A stretch of 64,000 nt of DNA from Sepiola atlantica (Eukaryota; Mollusca; Cephalopoda; Sepiida; Sepiolidae). Under the pieces are notes generated by a model. The model was not told where the DNA came from, made no database searches, and worked only from the letters and a program-made list of their open reading frames with translations. Below, in pieces: positions 11,020-23,860 of the stretch (position 1 is its first letter; every line of letters starts with the position of its first letter). The translations under genes and the position numbers were made by a program. The DNA lies in NCBI GenBank assembly GCA_963556195.1, contig CAUVYP010001198.1, positions 620,001 through 684,000 on the forward strand. The letters are read 5' to 3'.

Positions 11020-13500
11020 TCAACAAAATTAAGCGCGTTTTAAAGTTGATAGCGCTTTTGTTTATAACTTCCACATTTATTCGAATTGTGCCACGAAACT
11101 TTGCAGACCATCGCGGAGAGGCATTTTCTACTGAAGTACCAAGTTTCAGAAGTGCAGCTCTTGTACTACCGGAGATCTGTCGATACAAACTGAATACGCA
11201 AAACATCTACAAAATTTAGTGCGTTTTAAAGTTGATAGCGCTTTTGTTTATAACTTCCACATTTATTCGAATTGTGAAACGAAACTTTGCAGACCGTCGC
11301 GGAAGTGCATTATCTACTGGAGTACAAAGTTTCAGAAGTGCAGCTCTTGTACTACCGGAGATGTGTCGATACAAACTGAATACGCAAAACATCTACAAAA
11401 TTTAGTGCGTTTTAAAGTTGATATCGCTTTTGTTTATAACTTCCACATTTATTCGAATTGTGAAACGAAACTTTGTAGACAGTCGCGGAGACACATTTTC
11501 TACTGAAGTACCAAGGTTCAGAAGTGCAGCTCTTGTACTACCGGAGATATGTCGATACAAACTGAATACGCAAAACATCTACAAAATTTAGCGCGTTTTA
11601 AAGTGGGTAGCGCTTTTGTTTATAACTTTCAGATTTATTCGAATTGTGCCAGGAAACTTTACAGACCATCGCGGAGAGGCATTTTCTACTGAAGTACCAA
11701 GTTTCAGAAGTGCAGCTCTTGTACTGCGGGAGATATGTCGATACAAACTGAATACGCAAATCATCAACAAAATTAGGCGCGTTTTAAAGTTGATATCGCT
11801 TTTGTTTATAACTTTTACATTTATTTGAATTGTGAAACGAAACTTTGTAGACAGTCACGGAGACACATTTTCTACTGAAGTACCAAGTTTCAGAAGTGCA
11901 GCTCTTGTACTACCGGAGATGTGTCGATACAAACTGAATACGCAAAACATCTACAAAATTTAGTGCGTTTTAAAGTTGATAGCGCTTTTGTTTATAACTT
12001 CCACATTTATTCGCATTGTGAAACGAAACTTTGCAGACCGTCGCGGAAGTGCATTATCTACTGGAGTACCAAGTTTCAGAAGTGCAGCTCTTGTACTGCC
12101 GGAGATATGTCGATACAAACTGAATACGCAAAACATCAACAAAATTAAGCGCGTTTTAAAGTTGATATCGCTTTTGTTTATAACTTCCACATTTATTCGA
12201 ATTGTGCCACGAAACTTTGCAGACAGTCGCGGAGACACATTTTCCACTGAAGTACCAAGTTTCAGAAGTGCAGCTCTTGTACTACCGGAGATATGTCGAT
12301 ACAAACTGAATACGCAAAACATCAACAAAATTTAGCGCGTTTTAAAGTTGATATCGCTTTAGTTTATAACTTGCACATTTATTCGAATTGTGAAACGAAA
12401 CTTTGTAGACAGTCGGGGAGACACATTTTCTACTGAAGTACCAAGTTTCAGAAGTGCAGATATTGTACTACCGGAGATGTGTCGATACAAACTGAATACG
12501 CAAAACATCAACAAAATTTAGCGCGTTTTAAAGTTGATATCGCTTTTGTTTATAACTTGCACATTTATTCGAATTGTGAAACGAAACTTTGTAGACAGTC
12601 GGGGAGACACATTTTCTACTGAAGTACCAAGTTTCAGAAGTGCAGCTCTTGTACTACCGGAGATATGTCGATACAAACTGAATACGCAAAACATCAAATA
12701 ATTTAGCGCGTTTTAAAGTTAATATCGCTTTTGTTTATAACTTCCACATTTATTCGAATTGTGAAACCAAACTTTGTAGACAGTCGCGGAGACACATCTT
12801 CTACTGAAGTACCAAGTTTCAGAAGTGCAGCTCTTGTACTGCCGGAGATATGTCGATACAAACTGAATACGCAAAACATCAACAAAATTAGGCGCGTTTT
12901 AAAGTTGATATCGCTTTTGTTTATAACTTTTACATTTATTTGAATTGTGAAACGAAACTTTGTAGACAGTCGCGGAGACACATTTTCTACTGAAGTACCA
13001 AGTTTCAGAAGTGCAGCTCTTGTACTACCGGAGATGTGTCGATACAAACTGAATACGCAAAACATCTACAAAATTTAGTGCGTTTTAAAGTTGATAGCGC
13101 TTTTGTTTATAACTTCCACATTTATTCGAATTGTGAAACGAAACTTTGCAGACCGTCGCGGAAGTGCATTATCTACTGGAGTACCAAGTTTCAGAAGTGC
13201 AGCTCTTGTACTACCGGAGATGTGTCGATACAAACTGAATACGCAAAACATCTACAAAATTTAGTGCGTTTTAAAGTTGATAGCGCTTTTGTTTATAACT
13301 TCCATATTTATTCGAATTGTGAAACGAAACTTTGCAGACCGTCGCGGAAGTGCATTATCTACTGGAGTACAAAGTTTCAGAAGTGCAGCTCTTGTACTAC
13401 CGGAGATGTGTCGATACAAACTGAATACGCAAAACATCTACAAAATTTAGTGCGTTTTAAAGTTGATATCGCTTTTGTTTATAACTTCCACATTTATTCG
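11020..13500 (+). repeat. Spacer satellite between the two offset-5021 segments
   Basis: About 13 monomers that belong to the same types but not to the 5021-bp duplicate. From about 11976 it reproduces part of the 12-mer order: monomers 10, 11 and 12, the shortened CATCAAATAATTTAG end near 12694-12708, then monomers 1 to 5. One monomer at 11588-11770 has unusual private changes (AAGTGGGTAGCGC, CCAGGAAAC, GCGGGAGATA). No non-satellite sequence is seen. Confidence 0.88.
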
Positions 13501-16040
13501 AATTGTGAAACGAAACTTTGTAGACAGTCGCGGAGACACATTTTCTACTGAAGTACCAAGGTTCAGAAGTGCAACTCTTGTACTACCGGAGATATGTCGA
13601 TACAAACTGAATACGCAAAACATCTACAAAATTTAGCGCGTTTAAAAGTTGATAGCGCTTTTGTTTATAACTTTCAGATTTATTCGAATTGTGCCACGAA
13701 ACTTTACAGACCATCGCGGAGAGGCATTTTCTACTGAAGTACCAAGTTTCAGAAGTGCAGCTCTTGTACTGCCGGAGATATGTCGATACAAACTGAATAC
13801 GCAAAACATCAACAAAATTAAGCGCGTTTTAAAGTTGATATCGCTTTTGTTTATAACTTCCACATTTATTCGAATTGTGCCACGAAACTTTGCAGACAGT
13901 CGCGGAGACACATTCTCCACTGAAGTACCAAGTTTCAGAAGTGCAGCTCTTGCACTACCGGAGATATGTCGATACAAACTGAATACGCAAAACATCAACA
14001 AAATTTAGCGCGTTTTAAAGTTGATATCGCTTTTGTTTATAACTTGCACATTTATTCGAATTGTGAAACGAAACTTTGTAGACAGTCGGGGAGACACATT
14101 TTCTACTGAAGTACCAAGTTTCAGAAGTGCAGCTCTTGTACTACCGGAGATATGTCGATACAAACTGAATACGCAAAACATCAACAAAATTTAGCGCGTT
14201 TTAAAGTTAATATCGCTTTTGTTTATAACTTCCACATTTATTCGAATTGTGAAACCAAACATTGTAGACAGTCGCGGAGACACATCTTCTACTGAAGTAC
14301 CAAGTTTCAGAAGTGCAGCTCTTGTACTGCCGGAGATATGTCGATACAAACTGAATACGCAAAACATCAACAAAATTAAGCGCGTTTTAAAGTTGATAGC
14401 GCTTTTGTTTATAACTTCCACATTTATTCGAATTGTGCCACGAAACTTTGCAGACCATCGCGGAGAGGCATTTTCTACTGAAGTACCAAGTTTCAGAAGT
14501 GCAGCTCTTGTACTACCGGAGATCTGTCGATACAAACTGAATACGAAAAACATCTACAAAATTTAGTGCGTTTTAAAGTTGATAGCGCTTTTGTTTATAA
14601 CTTCCACATTTATTCGAATTGTGAAACGAAACTTTGCAGACCGTCGCGGAAGTGCATTATCTACTGGAGTACAAAGTTTCAGAAGTGCAGCTCTTGTACT
14701 ACCGGAGATATGTCGATACAAACTGAATACGCAAAACATCAACAAAATTTAGCGCGTTTTAAAGTTAATATCGCTTTTGTTTATAACTTCCACATTTATT
14801 CGAATTGTGAAACCAAACTTTGTAGACAGTCGGGGAGACACATTTTCTACTGAAGTACCAAGTTTCAGAAGTGCAGCTCTTGTACTACCGGAGATATGTC
14901 GATACAAACTGAATACGCAAAACATCAACAAAATTAAGCGCGTTTTAAAGTTAATATCGCTTTTGTTTATAACTTCCACATTTATTCGAATTGTGAAACC
15001 AAACTTTGTAGACAGTCGCGGAGACACATCTTCTACTGAAGTACCAAGTTTCAGAAGTGCAGCTCTTGTACTGCCGGAGATATGTCGATACAAACTGAAT
15101 ACGCAAAACATCAACAAAATTTAGCGCGTTTTAAAGTTGATAGCGCTTTTGTTTATAACTTCCACATTTATTCGAATTGTGCCACGAAACTTTGCAGACC
15201 ATCGCGGAGAGGCATTTTCTACTGAAGTACCAAGTTTCAGAAGTGCAGCTCTTGTACTGCCGGAGATATGTCGATACAAACTGAATACGCAAAACATCAA
15301 CAAAATTAGGCGCGTTTTAAAGTTTATATCGCTTTTGTTTATAACTTTTACATTTATTTGAATTGTGAAACGAAACTTTGTAGACAGTCGCAGAGACACA
15401 TTTGCTACTGAAGTACCAAGTTTCAGAAGTGCAGCTCTTGTACTACCGGAGATGTGTCGATACAAACTGAATACGCAAAACATCTACAAAATTTAGTGCG
15501 TTTTAAAGTTGATAGCGCTTTTGTTTATAACTTCCACATTTATTCGAATTGTGAAACGAAACTTTGCAGACCGTCGCGGAAGTGCATTATCTACTGGAGT
15601 ACAAAGTTTCAGAAGTGCAGCTCTTGTACTACCGGAGATGTGTCGATACAAACTGAATACGCAAAACATCTACAAAATTTAGTGCGTTTTAAAGTTGATA
15701 TCGCTTTTGTTTATAACTTCCACATTTATTCGAATTGTGAAACGAAACTTTGTAGACAGTCGCGGAGACACATTTTCTACTGAAGTACCAAGGTTCAGAA
15801 GTGCAGCTCTTGTACTACCGGAGATATGTCGATACAAACTGAATACGCAAAACATCTACAAAATTTAGCGCGTTTAAAAGTTGATAGCGCTTTTGTTTAT
15901 AACTTTCAGATTTATTCGAATTGTGCCACGAAACTTTACAGACCATCGCGGAGAGGCATTTTCTACTGAAGTACCAAGTTTCAGAAGTGCAGCTCTTGTA
16001 CTGCCGGAGATATGTCGATACAAACTGAATACGCAAAACA
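13501..16040 (+). repeat. 2.54-kb segment, second copy of the offset-5021 repeat
   Basis: Matches 8480-11019 throughout. The right edge lies in the end of a monomer: after about 16040 this copy continues with GATATCGC and TTGCAC, whereas the first copy continues with GATAGCGC and TTCCAC. Private changes here include TACGAAAAAC near 14541 and AATTAAGCG near 14935 where the first copy has AATTTAGCG. Confidence 0.88.
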
Positions 16041-18980
16041 TCAACAAAATTTAGCGCGTTTTAAAGTTGATATCGCTTTTGTTTATAACTTGCACATTTA
16101 TTCGAATTGTGAAACGAAACTTTGTAGACAGTCGGGGAGACACATTTCCTACTGAAGTACCAAGTTTCAGAAGTGCAGCTCTTGTACTCCCGGAGATATG
16201 TCGATACAAACTGAATACGCAAAACATCAACAAAATTTAGCGCGTTTTAAAGTTAATATCGCTTTTGTTTATAACTTCCACATTTATTCGAATTGTGAAA
16301 CCAAACTTTGTAGACAGTCGCGGAGACACATCTTCTACTGAAGTACCAAGTTTCAGAAGTGCAGCTCTTGTACTGCCGGAGATATGTCGATACAAACTGA
16401 ATACGCAAAACATCAACAAAATTAAGCGCGTTTTAAAGTTGATAGCGCTTTTGTTTATAACTTCCACATTATTTCGAATTGTGCCACGAAACTTTGCAGA
16501 CCATCGCGGAGAGGCATTTTCTACTGAAGTACCAAGTTTCAGAAGTGCAGCTCTTGTACTGCCGGAGATATGTCGATACAAACTGAATACGCAAAACATC
16601 AACAAAATTAGGCGCGTTTTAAAGTTGATATCGCTTTTGTTTATAACTTTTACATTTATTTGAATTGTGAAACGAAACTTTGTAGACAGTCGCGGAGACA
16701 CATTTTCTACTGAAGTACCAAGTTTCAGAAGTGCAGCTCTTGTACTATCGGATATGTGTCGATACAAACTGAATACGCAAAACATCTACAAAATTTAGTG
16801 CGTTTTAAAGTTGATATCGCTTTTATTTATAACTTCCACATTTATTCGAATTGTGAAACGAAACTTTGTAGACAGTCGCGGAGACACATTTTCTACTGAA
16901 GTACCAAGGTTCAGAAGTGCAGCTCTTGTACTACCGGAGATATGTCGATACAAACTGAATACGCAAAACATCTACAAAATTTAGTGCGTTTTAAAGTTGA
17001 TATCGCTTTTGTTTATAACTTTCAGATTTATTCGAATTGTGCCACGAAACATTGCAGACCATCGCGGAGAAGCATTTTCTACTGAAGTACCAAGTTTCAG
17101 AAGTGCAGCTCTTGTACTGCCGGAGATATGTCGATACAAACTGAATACGCAAAACATCAACAAAATTAAGCGCGTTTTAAAGTTGATATCGCTTTTGTTT
17201 ATAACTTCCACATTTATTCGAATTGTGCCACGAAACTTTGCAGACAGTCGCGGAGACACATTTTCCACTGAAGTACCAAGTTTCAGAAGTGCAGCTTTTG
17301 TACTACCGGAGATATGTCGATACAAACTGAATACGCAAAACATCAACAAAATTTAGCGCGTTTTAAAGTTGATATCGCTTTTGTTTATAACTTGCACATT
17401 TATTCGAATTGTGAAACGAAACTTTGTAGACAGTCGCGGAGACACATTTTCTACTGAAGTACCAAGTTTCAGAAGTGCAGATCTTGTACTACCGGAGATG
17501 TGTCGATACAAACTGAATACGCAAAACATCTACAAAATTTAGTGCGTTTTAAAGTTGATATCGCTTTTGTTTATAACTTCCACTTTTATTCGAATTGTGC
17601 CACGAAACTTTGCAGACCGTCGCGGAGAGGCATTTTCTACTGAAGTACCAAGTTTCAGAAGTGCAGCTCTTGTACTACCGGAGATGTGTCGATACAAACT
17701 GAATACGCAAAACATCTACAAAATTTAGTGCGTTTTAAAGTTGATATCGCTTTTGTTTATAACTTCCACATTTATTCGAATTGTGAAACGAAACTTTGTA
17801 GACAGTCGCGGAGACACATTTTCTACTGAAGTACCAAGGTTCAGAAGTGCAGCTCTTGTACTACCGGAGATATGTCGATACAAACTGAATACGCAAAACA
17901 TCTACAAAATTTAGCGCGTTTAAAAGTTGATAGCGCTTTTGTTTATAACTTTCACATTTATTCGAATTGTGCCACGAAACTTTACAGACCATTGCGGAGA
18001 GGCATTTTCTACTGAAGTACCAAGTTTCAGAAGTGCAGCTCTTGTACTACCGGAGATATGTCGATACAAACTGAATACGCAAAACATCAACAAAATTAAG
18101 CGCGTTTTAAAGTTGATATCGCTTTTGTTTATAACTTCCACATTTATTCGAATTGTGCCACGAAACTTTGCAGACAGTAACGGAGACACATTTTCCACTG
18201 AAGTACCAAGTTTCAGAAGTGCAGCTCTTGTACTACCGGAGATATGTCGATACAAACTGAATACGCAAAACATCAACAAAATTTAGCGCGTTTTAAAGTT
18301 GATATCGCTTTTGTTTATAACTTGCACATTTATCCGAATTGTGAAACGAAACTTTGTAGACAGTCGGGGAGACACATTTACTACTGAAGTACCAAGTTTC
18401 AGAAGTGCAGCTCTTGTACTACCGGAGATATGTCGATACAAACTGAATACGCAAAACATCAACAAAATTTAGCGCGTTTTAAAGTTAATATCGCTTTTGT
18501 TTATAACTTCCACATTTATTCGAATTGTGAAACGAAACTTTGTAGACAGTCGCGGAGACACATTTTCTACTGAAGTACCAAGTTTCAGAAGTGCAGCTCT
18601 TGTACTACCGGAGATATGTCGATACAAACTGAATACGCAAAACATCTACAAAATTTAGCGCGGTTAAACGTTGATAGCGCTTTTGTTTATAACTTTCAGA
18701 TTTATTCGAATTGTGAAACGAAACTTTACAGACCATCGCGGAGAGGCATTTTCTACTGAAGTACCAAGTTTCAGAAGTGCAGCTCTTGTACTGCCGGAGA
18801 TATGTCGATACAAACTGAATACGCAAAACATCAACAAAATTAAGCGCGTTTTAAAGTTGATATCGCTTTTGTTTATAACTTCCACATTTATTCGAATTGT
18901 GCCACGAAACTTTGCAGACAGTCGCGGAGACACATTTTCCACTGAAGTACCAAGTTTCAGAAGTGCAGCTCTTGTACTAC
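16005..18980 (+). repeat. 16-mer HOR, copy 1 (2976 bp)
   Basis: Sixteen monomers, exactly 16 x 186 = 2976 bp, with no net indel. Shared rare marks link it to the next copy: CATTTCCTACTG near 16144, CTCCCGGAG near 16187, ACATTATTTCG near 16468, CGGATATGTG near 16749, TTTTATTTATAAC near 16820, GCAGATCTTG near 17480, CCACTTTTATTCG near 17580 and CAGTAACGG near 18177. Confidence 0.9.
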
Positions 18981-21511
18981 CGGAGATATGTCGATACAAA
19001 CTGAATACGCAAAACATCAACAAAATTTAGCGCGTTTTAAAGTTGATATCGCTTTTGTTTATAACTTGCACATTTATTCGAATTGTGAAACGAAACTTTG
19101 TAGACAGTCGGGGAGACACATTTCCTACTGAAGTACCAAGTTTCAGAAGTGCAGCTCTTGTACTCCCGGAGATATGTCGATACAAACTGAATACGCAAAA
19201 CATCAACAAAATTTAGCGCGTTTTAAAGTTAATATCGCTTTTGTTTATAACTTCCACATTTATTCGAATTGTGAAACCAAACTTTGTAGACAGTCGCGGA
19301 GACACATCTTCTACTGAAGCACCAAGTTTCAGAAGTGCAGCTCTTGTACTGCCGGAGATATGTCGATACAAACTGAATACGCAAAACATCAACAAAATTA
19401 AGCGCGTTTTAAAGTTGATAGCGCTTTTGTTTATAACTTCCACATTATTTCGAATTGTGCCACGAAACTTTGCAGACCATCGCGGAGAGGCATTTTCTAC
19501 TGAAGTACCAAGTTTCAGAAGTGCAGCTCTTGTACTGCCGGAGATATGTCGATACAAACTGAATACGCAAAACATCAACAAAATTAGGCGCGTTTTAAAG
19601 TTGATATCGCTTTTGTTTATAACTTTTACATTTATTTGAATTGTGAAACGAAACTTTGTAGACAGTCGCGGAGACACATTTTCTACTGAAGTACCAAGTT
19701 TCAGAAGTGCAGCTCTTGTACTACCGGATATGTGTCGATACAAACTGAATACGCAAAACATCTACAAAATTTAGTGCGTTTTAAAGTTGATATCGCTTTT
19801 ATTTATAACTTCCACATTTATTCGAATTGTTAAACGAAACTTTGTAGACAGTCGCGGAGACACATTTTCTACTGAAGTACCAAGGTTCAGAAGTGCAGCT
19901 CTTGTACTACCGGAGATATGTCGATACAAACTGAATACGCAAAACATCTACAAAATTTAGTGCGTTTTAAAGTTGATATCGCTTTTGTTTATAACTTTCA
20001 GATTTATTCGAATTGTGCCACGAAACATTGCAGACCATCGCGGAGAAGCATTTTCTACTGAAGTACCAAGTTTCAGAAGTGCAGCTCTTGTACTGCCGGA
20101 GATATGTCGATACAAACTGAATACGCAAAACATCAACAAAATTAAGCGCGTTTTAAAGTTGATATCGCTTTTGTTTATAACTTCGACATTTATTCGAATT
20201 GTGCCACGAAACTTTGCAGACAGTCGCGGAGACACATTTTCCACTGAAGTACCAAGTTTCAGAAGTGCAGCTTTTGTACTACCGGAGATATGTCGATACA
20301 AACTGAATACGCAAAACATCAACAAAATTTAGCGCGTTTTAAAGTTGATATCGCTTTTGTTTATAACTTGCACATTTATTCGAATTGTGAAACGAAACTT
20401 TGTAGACAGTCGCGGAGACACATTTTCTACTGAAGTTCCAAGTTTCAGAAGTGCAGATCTTGTACTACCGGAGATGTGTCGATACAAACTGAATACGCAA
20501 AACATCTACAAAATTTAGTGCGTTTTAAAGTTGATATCGCTTTTGTTTATAACTTCCACTTTTATTCGAATTGTGCCACGAAACTTTGCAGACCGTCGCG
20601 GAGAGGCATTTTCTACTGAAGTACCAAGTTTCAGAAGTGCAGCTCTTGTACTACCGGAGATGTGTCGATACAAACTGAATACGCAAAACATCTACAAAAT
20701 TTAGTACGTTTTAAAGTTGATATCGCTTTTGTTTATAACTTCCACATTTATTCGAATTGTGAAACGAAACTTTGTAGACAGTCGCGGAGACACATTTTCT
20801 ACTGAAGTACCAAGGTTCAGAAGTGCAGCTCTTGTACTACCGGAGATATGTCGATACAAACTGAATACGCAAAACATCTACAAAATTTAGCGCGTTTAAA
20901 AGTTGATAGCGCTTTTGTTTATAACTTTCAGATTTATTCGAATTGTGCCACGAAACTTTACAGACCATCGCGGAGAGGCATTTTCTACTGAAGTACCAAG
21001 TTTCAGAAGTGCAGCTCTTGTACTACCGGAGATATGTCGATACAAACTGAATACGCAAAACATCAACAAAATTAAGCGCGTTTTAAAGTTGATATCGCTT
21101 TTGTTTATAACTTCCACATTTATTCGAATTGTGCCACGAAACTTTGCAGACAGTAACGGAGACACATTTTCCACTGAAGTACCAAGTTTCAGAAGTGCAG
21201 CTCTTGTACTACCGGAGATATGTCGATACAAACTGAATACGCAAAACATCAACAAAATTTAGCGCGTTTTAAAGTTGATATCGCTTTTGTTTATAACTTG
21301 CACATTTATTCGAATTGTGAAACGAAACTTTGTAGACAGTCGGGGAGACACATTTACTACTGAAGTACCAAGTTTCAGAAGTGCAGCTCTTGTACTACCG
21401 GAGATAATTCGATACAAACTGAATACGCAAAACATCAACAAAATTTAGCGCGTTTTAAAGTTAATATCGCTTTTGTTTATAACTTCCACATTTATTCGAA
21501 TTGTGAAACCA
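18981..21511 (+). repeat. 16-mer HOR, copy 2 (partial, about 2.53 kb)
   Basis: Repeats the rare variants of copy 1 at +2976: CATTTCCTACTG near 19120, ACATTATTTCG near 19444, CGGATATGTG near 19725, GCAGATCTTG near 20456, CAGTAACGG near 21153. It stops matching in the TAATATCG-type monomer near 21511, where this copy reads GAAACCAAAC and the corresponding first-copy position reads GAAACGAAAC. Confidence 0.88.
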
Positions 21512-22149
21512 AACTTTGTAGACAGTCGCGGAGACACATCTTGTACTGAAGTACGAAGTTTCGAAAGTGCAGCTCTTGTACTGCCGGAGATATGTCGATA
21601 CAAACTGAATACGCAAAACATCAACAAAATTTAGCGCGTTTTAAAGTTGATAGCGCTTTTGTTTATAACTTCCACATTTATTCGAATTGTGCCACGAAAC
21701 TTAGCAGACCATCGGGGAGAGGCATTTTCTACTGAAGTACCAAGTTTCAGAAGTGCAGCTCTTGTACTGCCGGAGATATGTCGATACAAACTGAATACGC
21801 AAAACATCAACAAAATTAGGATCGTTTTAAAGTTGATATCGCTTTTGTTTATAACTTTTACATTTATTTGAATTGTGAAACGAAACTTTGTAGACAGTCG
21901 CGGAGACACATTTTCTACTGAAGTACCAAGTTTCAGAAGTGCAGCTCTTGTACTACCGGAGATGTGTCGATACAAACTGAATACGCAAAACATCTACAAA
22001 ATTTAGTGCGTTTTAAAGTTGATATCGCTTTTGTTTATAACTTCCACTTTTATTCGAATTGTGCCACGAAACTTTGCAGACCGTCGCGGAGAGGCATTTT
22101 CTACTGAAGTACCAAGTTTCAGAAGTGCAGCTCTTGTACTACCGGAGAT
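20290..22149 (+). repeat. 10-mer duplication, copy 1 (1860 bp)
   Basis: Overlaps the right part of the 16-mer copy. From here the sequence recurs 1860 bp downstream: the GCAGATCTTG monomer, CCACTTTTATTCG monomer, TTTCAG monomer, CAGTAACGG monomer and TAATATCG monomer follow in the same order. Boundaries are approximate because adjacent monomers share long identical tracts. Confidence 0.8.
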
Positions 22150-23860
22150 ATGTCGATACAAACTGAATACGCAAAACATCAACAAAATTTAGCGCGTTTT
22201 AAAGTTGATATCGCTTTTGTTTATAACTTGCACATTTATTCGAATTGTGAAACGAAACTTTGTAGACAGTCGCGGAGACACATTTTCTACTGAAGTACCA
22301 AGTTTCAGAAGTGCAGATCTTGTACTACCGGAGATGTGTCGATACAAACTGAATACGCAAAACATCTACAAAATTTAGTGCGTTTTAAAGTTGATATCGC
22401 TTTTGTTTATAACTTCCACTTTCATTCGAATTGTGCCACGAAACTTTGCAGACCGTCGCGGAGAGGCATTTTCTACTGAAGTACCAAGTTTCAGAAGTGC
22501 AGCTCTTGTACTACCGGAGATGTGTCGATACAAACTGAATACGCAAAACATCTACAAAATTTAGTGCGTTTTAAATTGATATCGCTTTTGTTTATAACTT
22601 CCACATTTATTCGAATTGTGAAACGAAACTTTGTAGACAGTCGCGGAGACACATTTTCTACTGAAGTACCAAGGTTCAGAAGTGCAGCTCTTGTACTACC
22701 GGAGATATGTCGATACAAACTGAATACGCAAAACATCTACAAAATTTAGCGCGTTTAAAAGTTGATAGCGCTTTTGTTTATAACTTTCAGATTTATTCGA
22801 ATTGTGCCACGAAACTTTACAGACCATCGCGGAGAGGCATTTTCTACTGAATTACCAAGTTTCAGAAGTGCAGCTCTTGTACTACCGGAGATATGTCGAT
22901 ACAAACTGAATACGCAAAACATCAACAAAATTTAGCGCGTTTTAAAGTTGATATCGCTTTTGTTTATAACTTCCACATTTATTCGAATTGTGCCACGAAA
23001 CTTTGCAGACAGTAACGGAGACACATTTTCCACTGAAGTACCAAGTTTCAGAAGTGCAGCTCTTGTACTACCGGAGATATGTCGATACAAACTGAATACG
23101 CAAAACATCAACAAAATTTAGCGCGTTTTAACGTTGATATCGCTTTTGTTTATAACTTGCAAATTTATTCGAATTGTGAAACGAAACTTTGTAGACAGTC
23201 GGGGAGACACATTTTCTACTGAAGTACCAAGTTTCAGAAGTGCAGCTCTTGTACTAACGGAGATATGTCGATACAAACTGAATACGCAAAACATCAACAA
23301 AATTTAGCGCGTTTTAAAGTTAATATCGCTTTTGTTTATAACTTCCACATTTATTCGAATTGTGAAACCAAACTTTGTAGACAGTCGCGGAGACACATCT
23401 TCTACTGAAGTACCAAGTTTCAGAAGTGCAGCTCTTGTACTACCGGAGATATGTCGATACAAACTGAATACGCAAAACATCAACAAAATTTAGCGCGTTT
23501 TAAAGTGGATATCGCTTTTGTTAATAACTTCCACATTTATTCGAATTGTGCCACGAAACTTTGCAGACCATCGCGGAGAAGCATTTTCTACTGAAGTACC
23601 AAGTTTCAGAAGTGCAGCTCTTGTACTGCCGGAGATATGTCGATACAAACTGAATACGCAAAATATCAACAAAATTAGGCGCGTTTTAAAGTTGATATCG
23701 CTTTTGTTTATAACTTTTACATTTATTTGAATTGTGAAACGAAACTTTGTAGACAGTCGTGAAGACACATTTTCTACTGAAGTACCAAGTTTCAGAAGTG
23801 CAGCTCTTGTACTACCGGAGATGTGTCGATACAAACTGAATACGCAAAACATCTACAAAA
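22150..23860 (+). repeat. 10-mer duplication, copy 2 (partial)
   Basis: Follows the monomer order of 20290-22010. A 1-bp deletion near 22574 (TTTTAAATTGAT instead of TTTTAAAGTTGAT) shifts the offset from 1860 to 1859. One monomer has CCACTTTCATTCG. The pair of dimers seen in the first copy is reduced here: after the TTTCAG monomer near 22790 the junction reads AATTTAGCG rather than AATTAAGCG. Confidence 0.8.
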
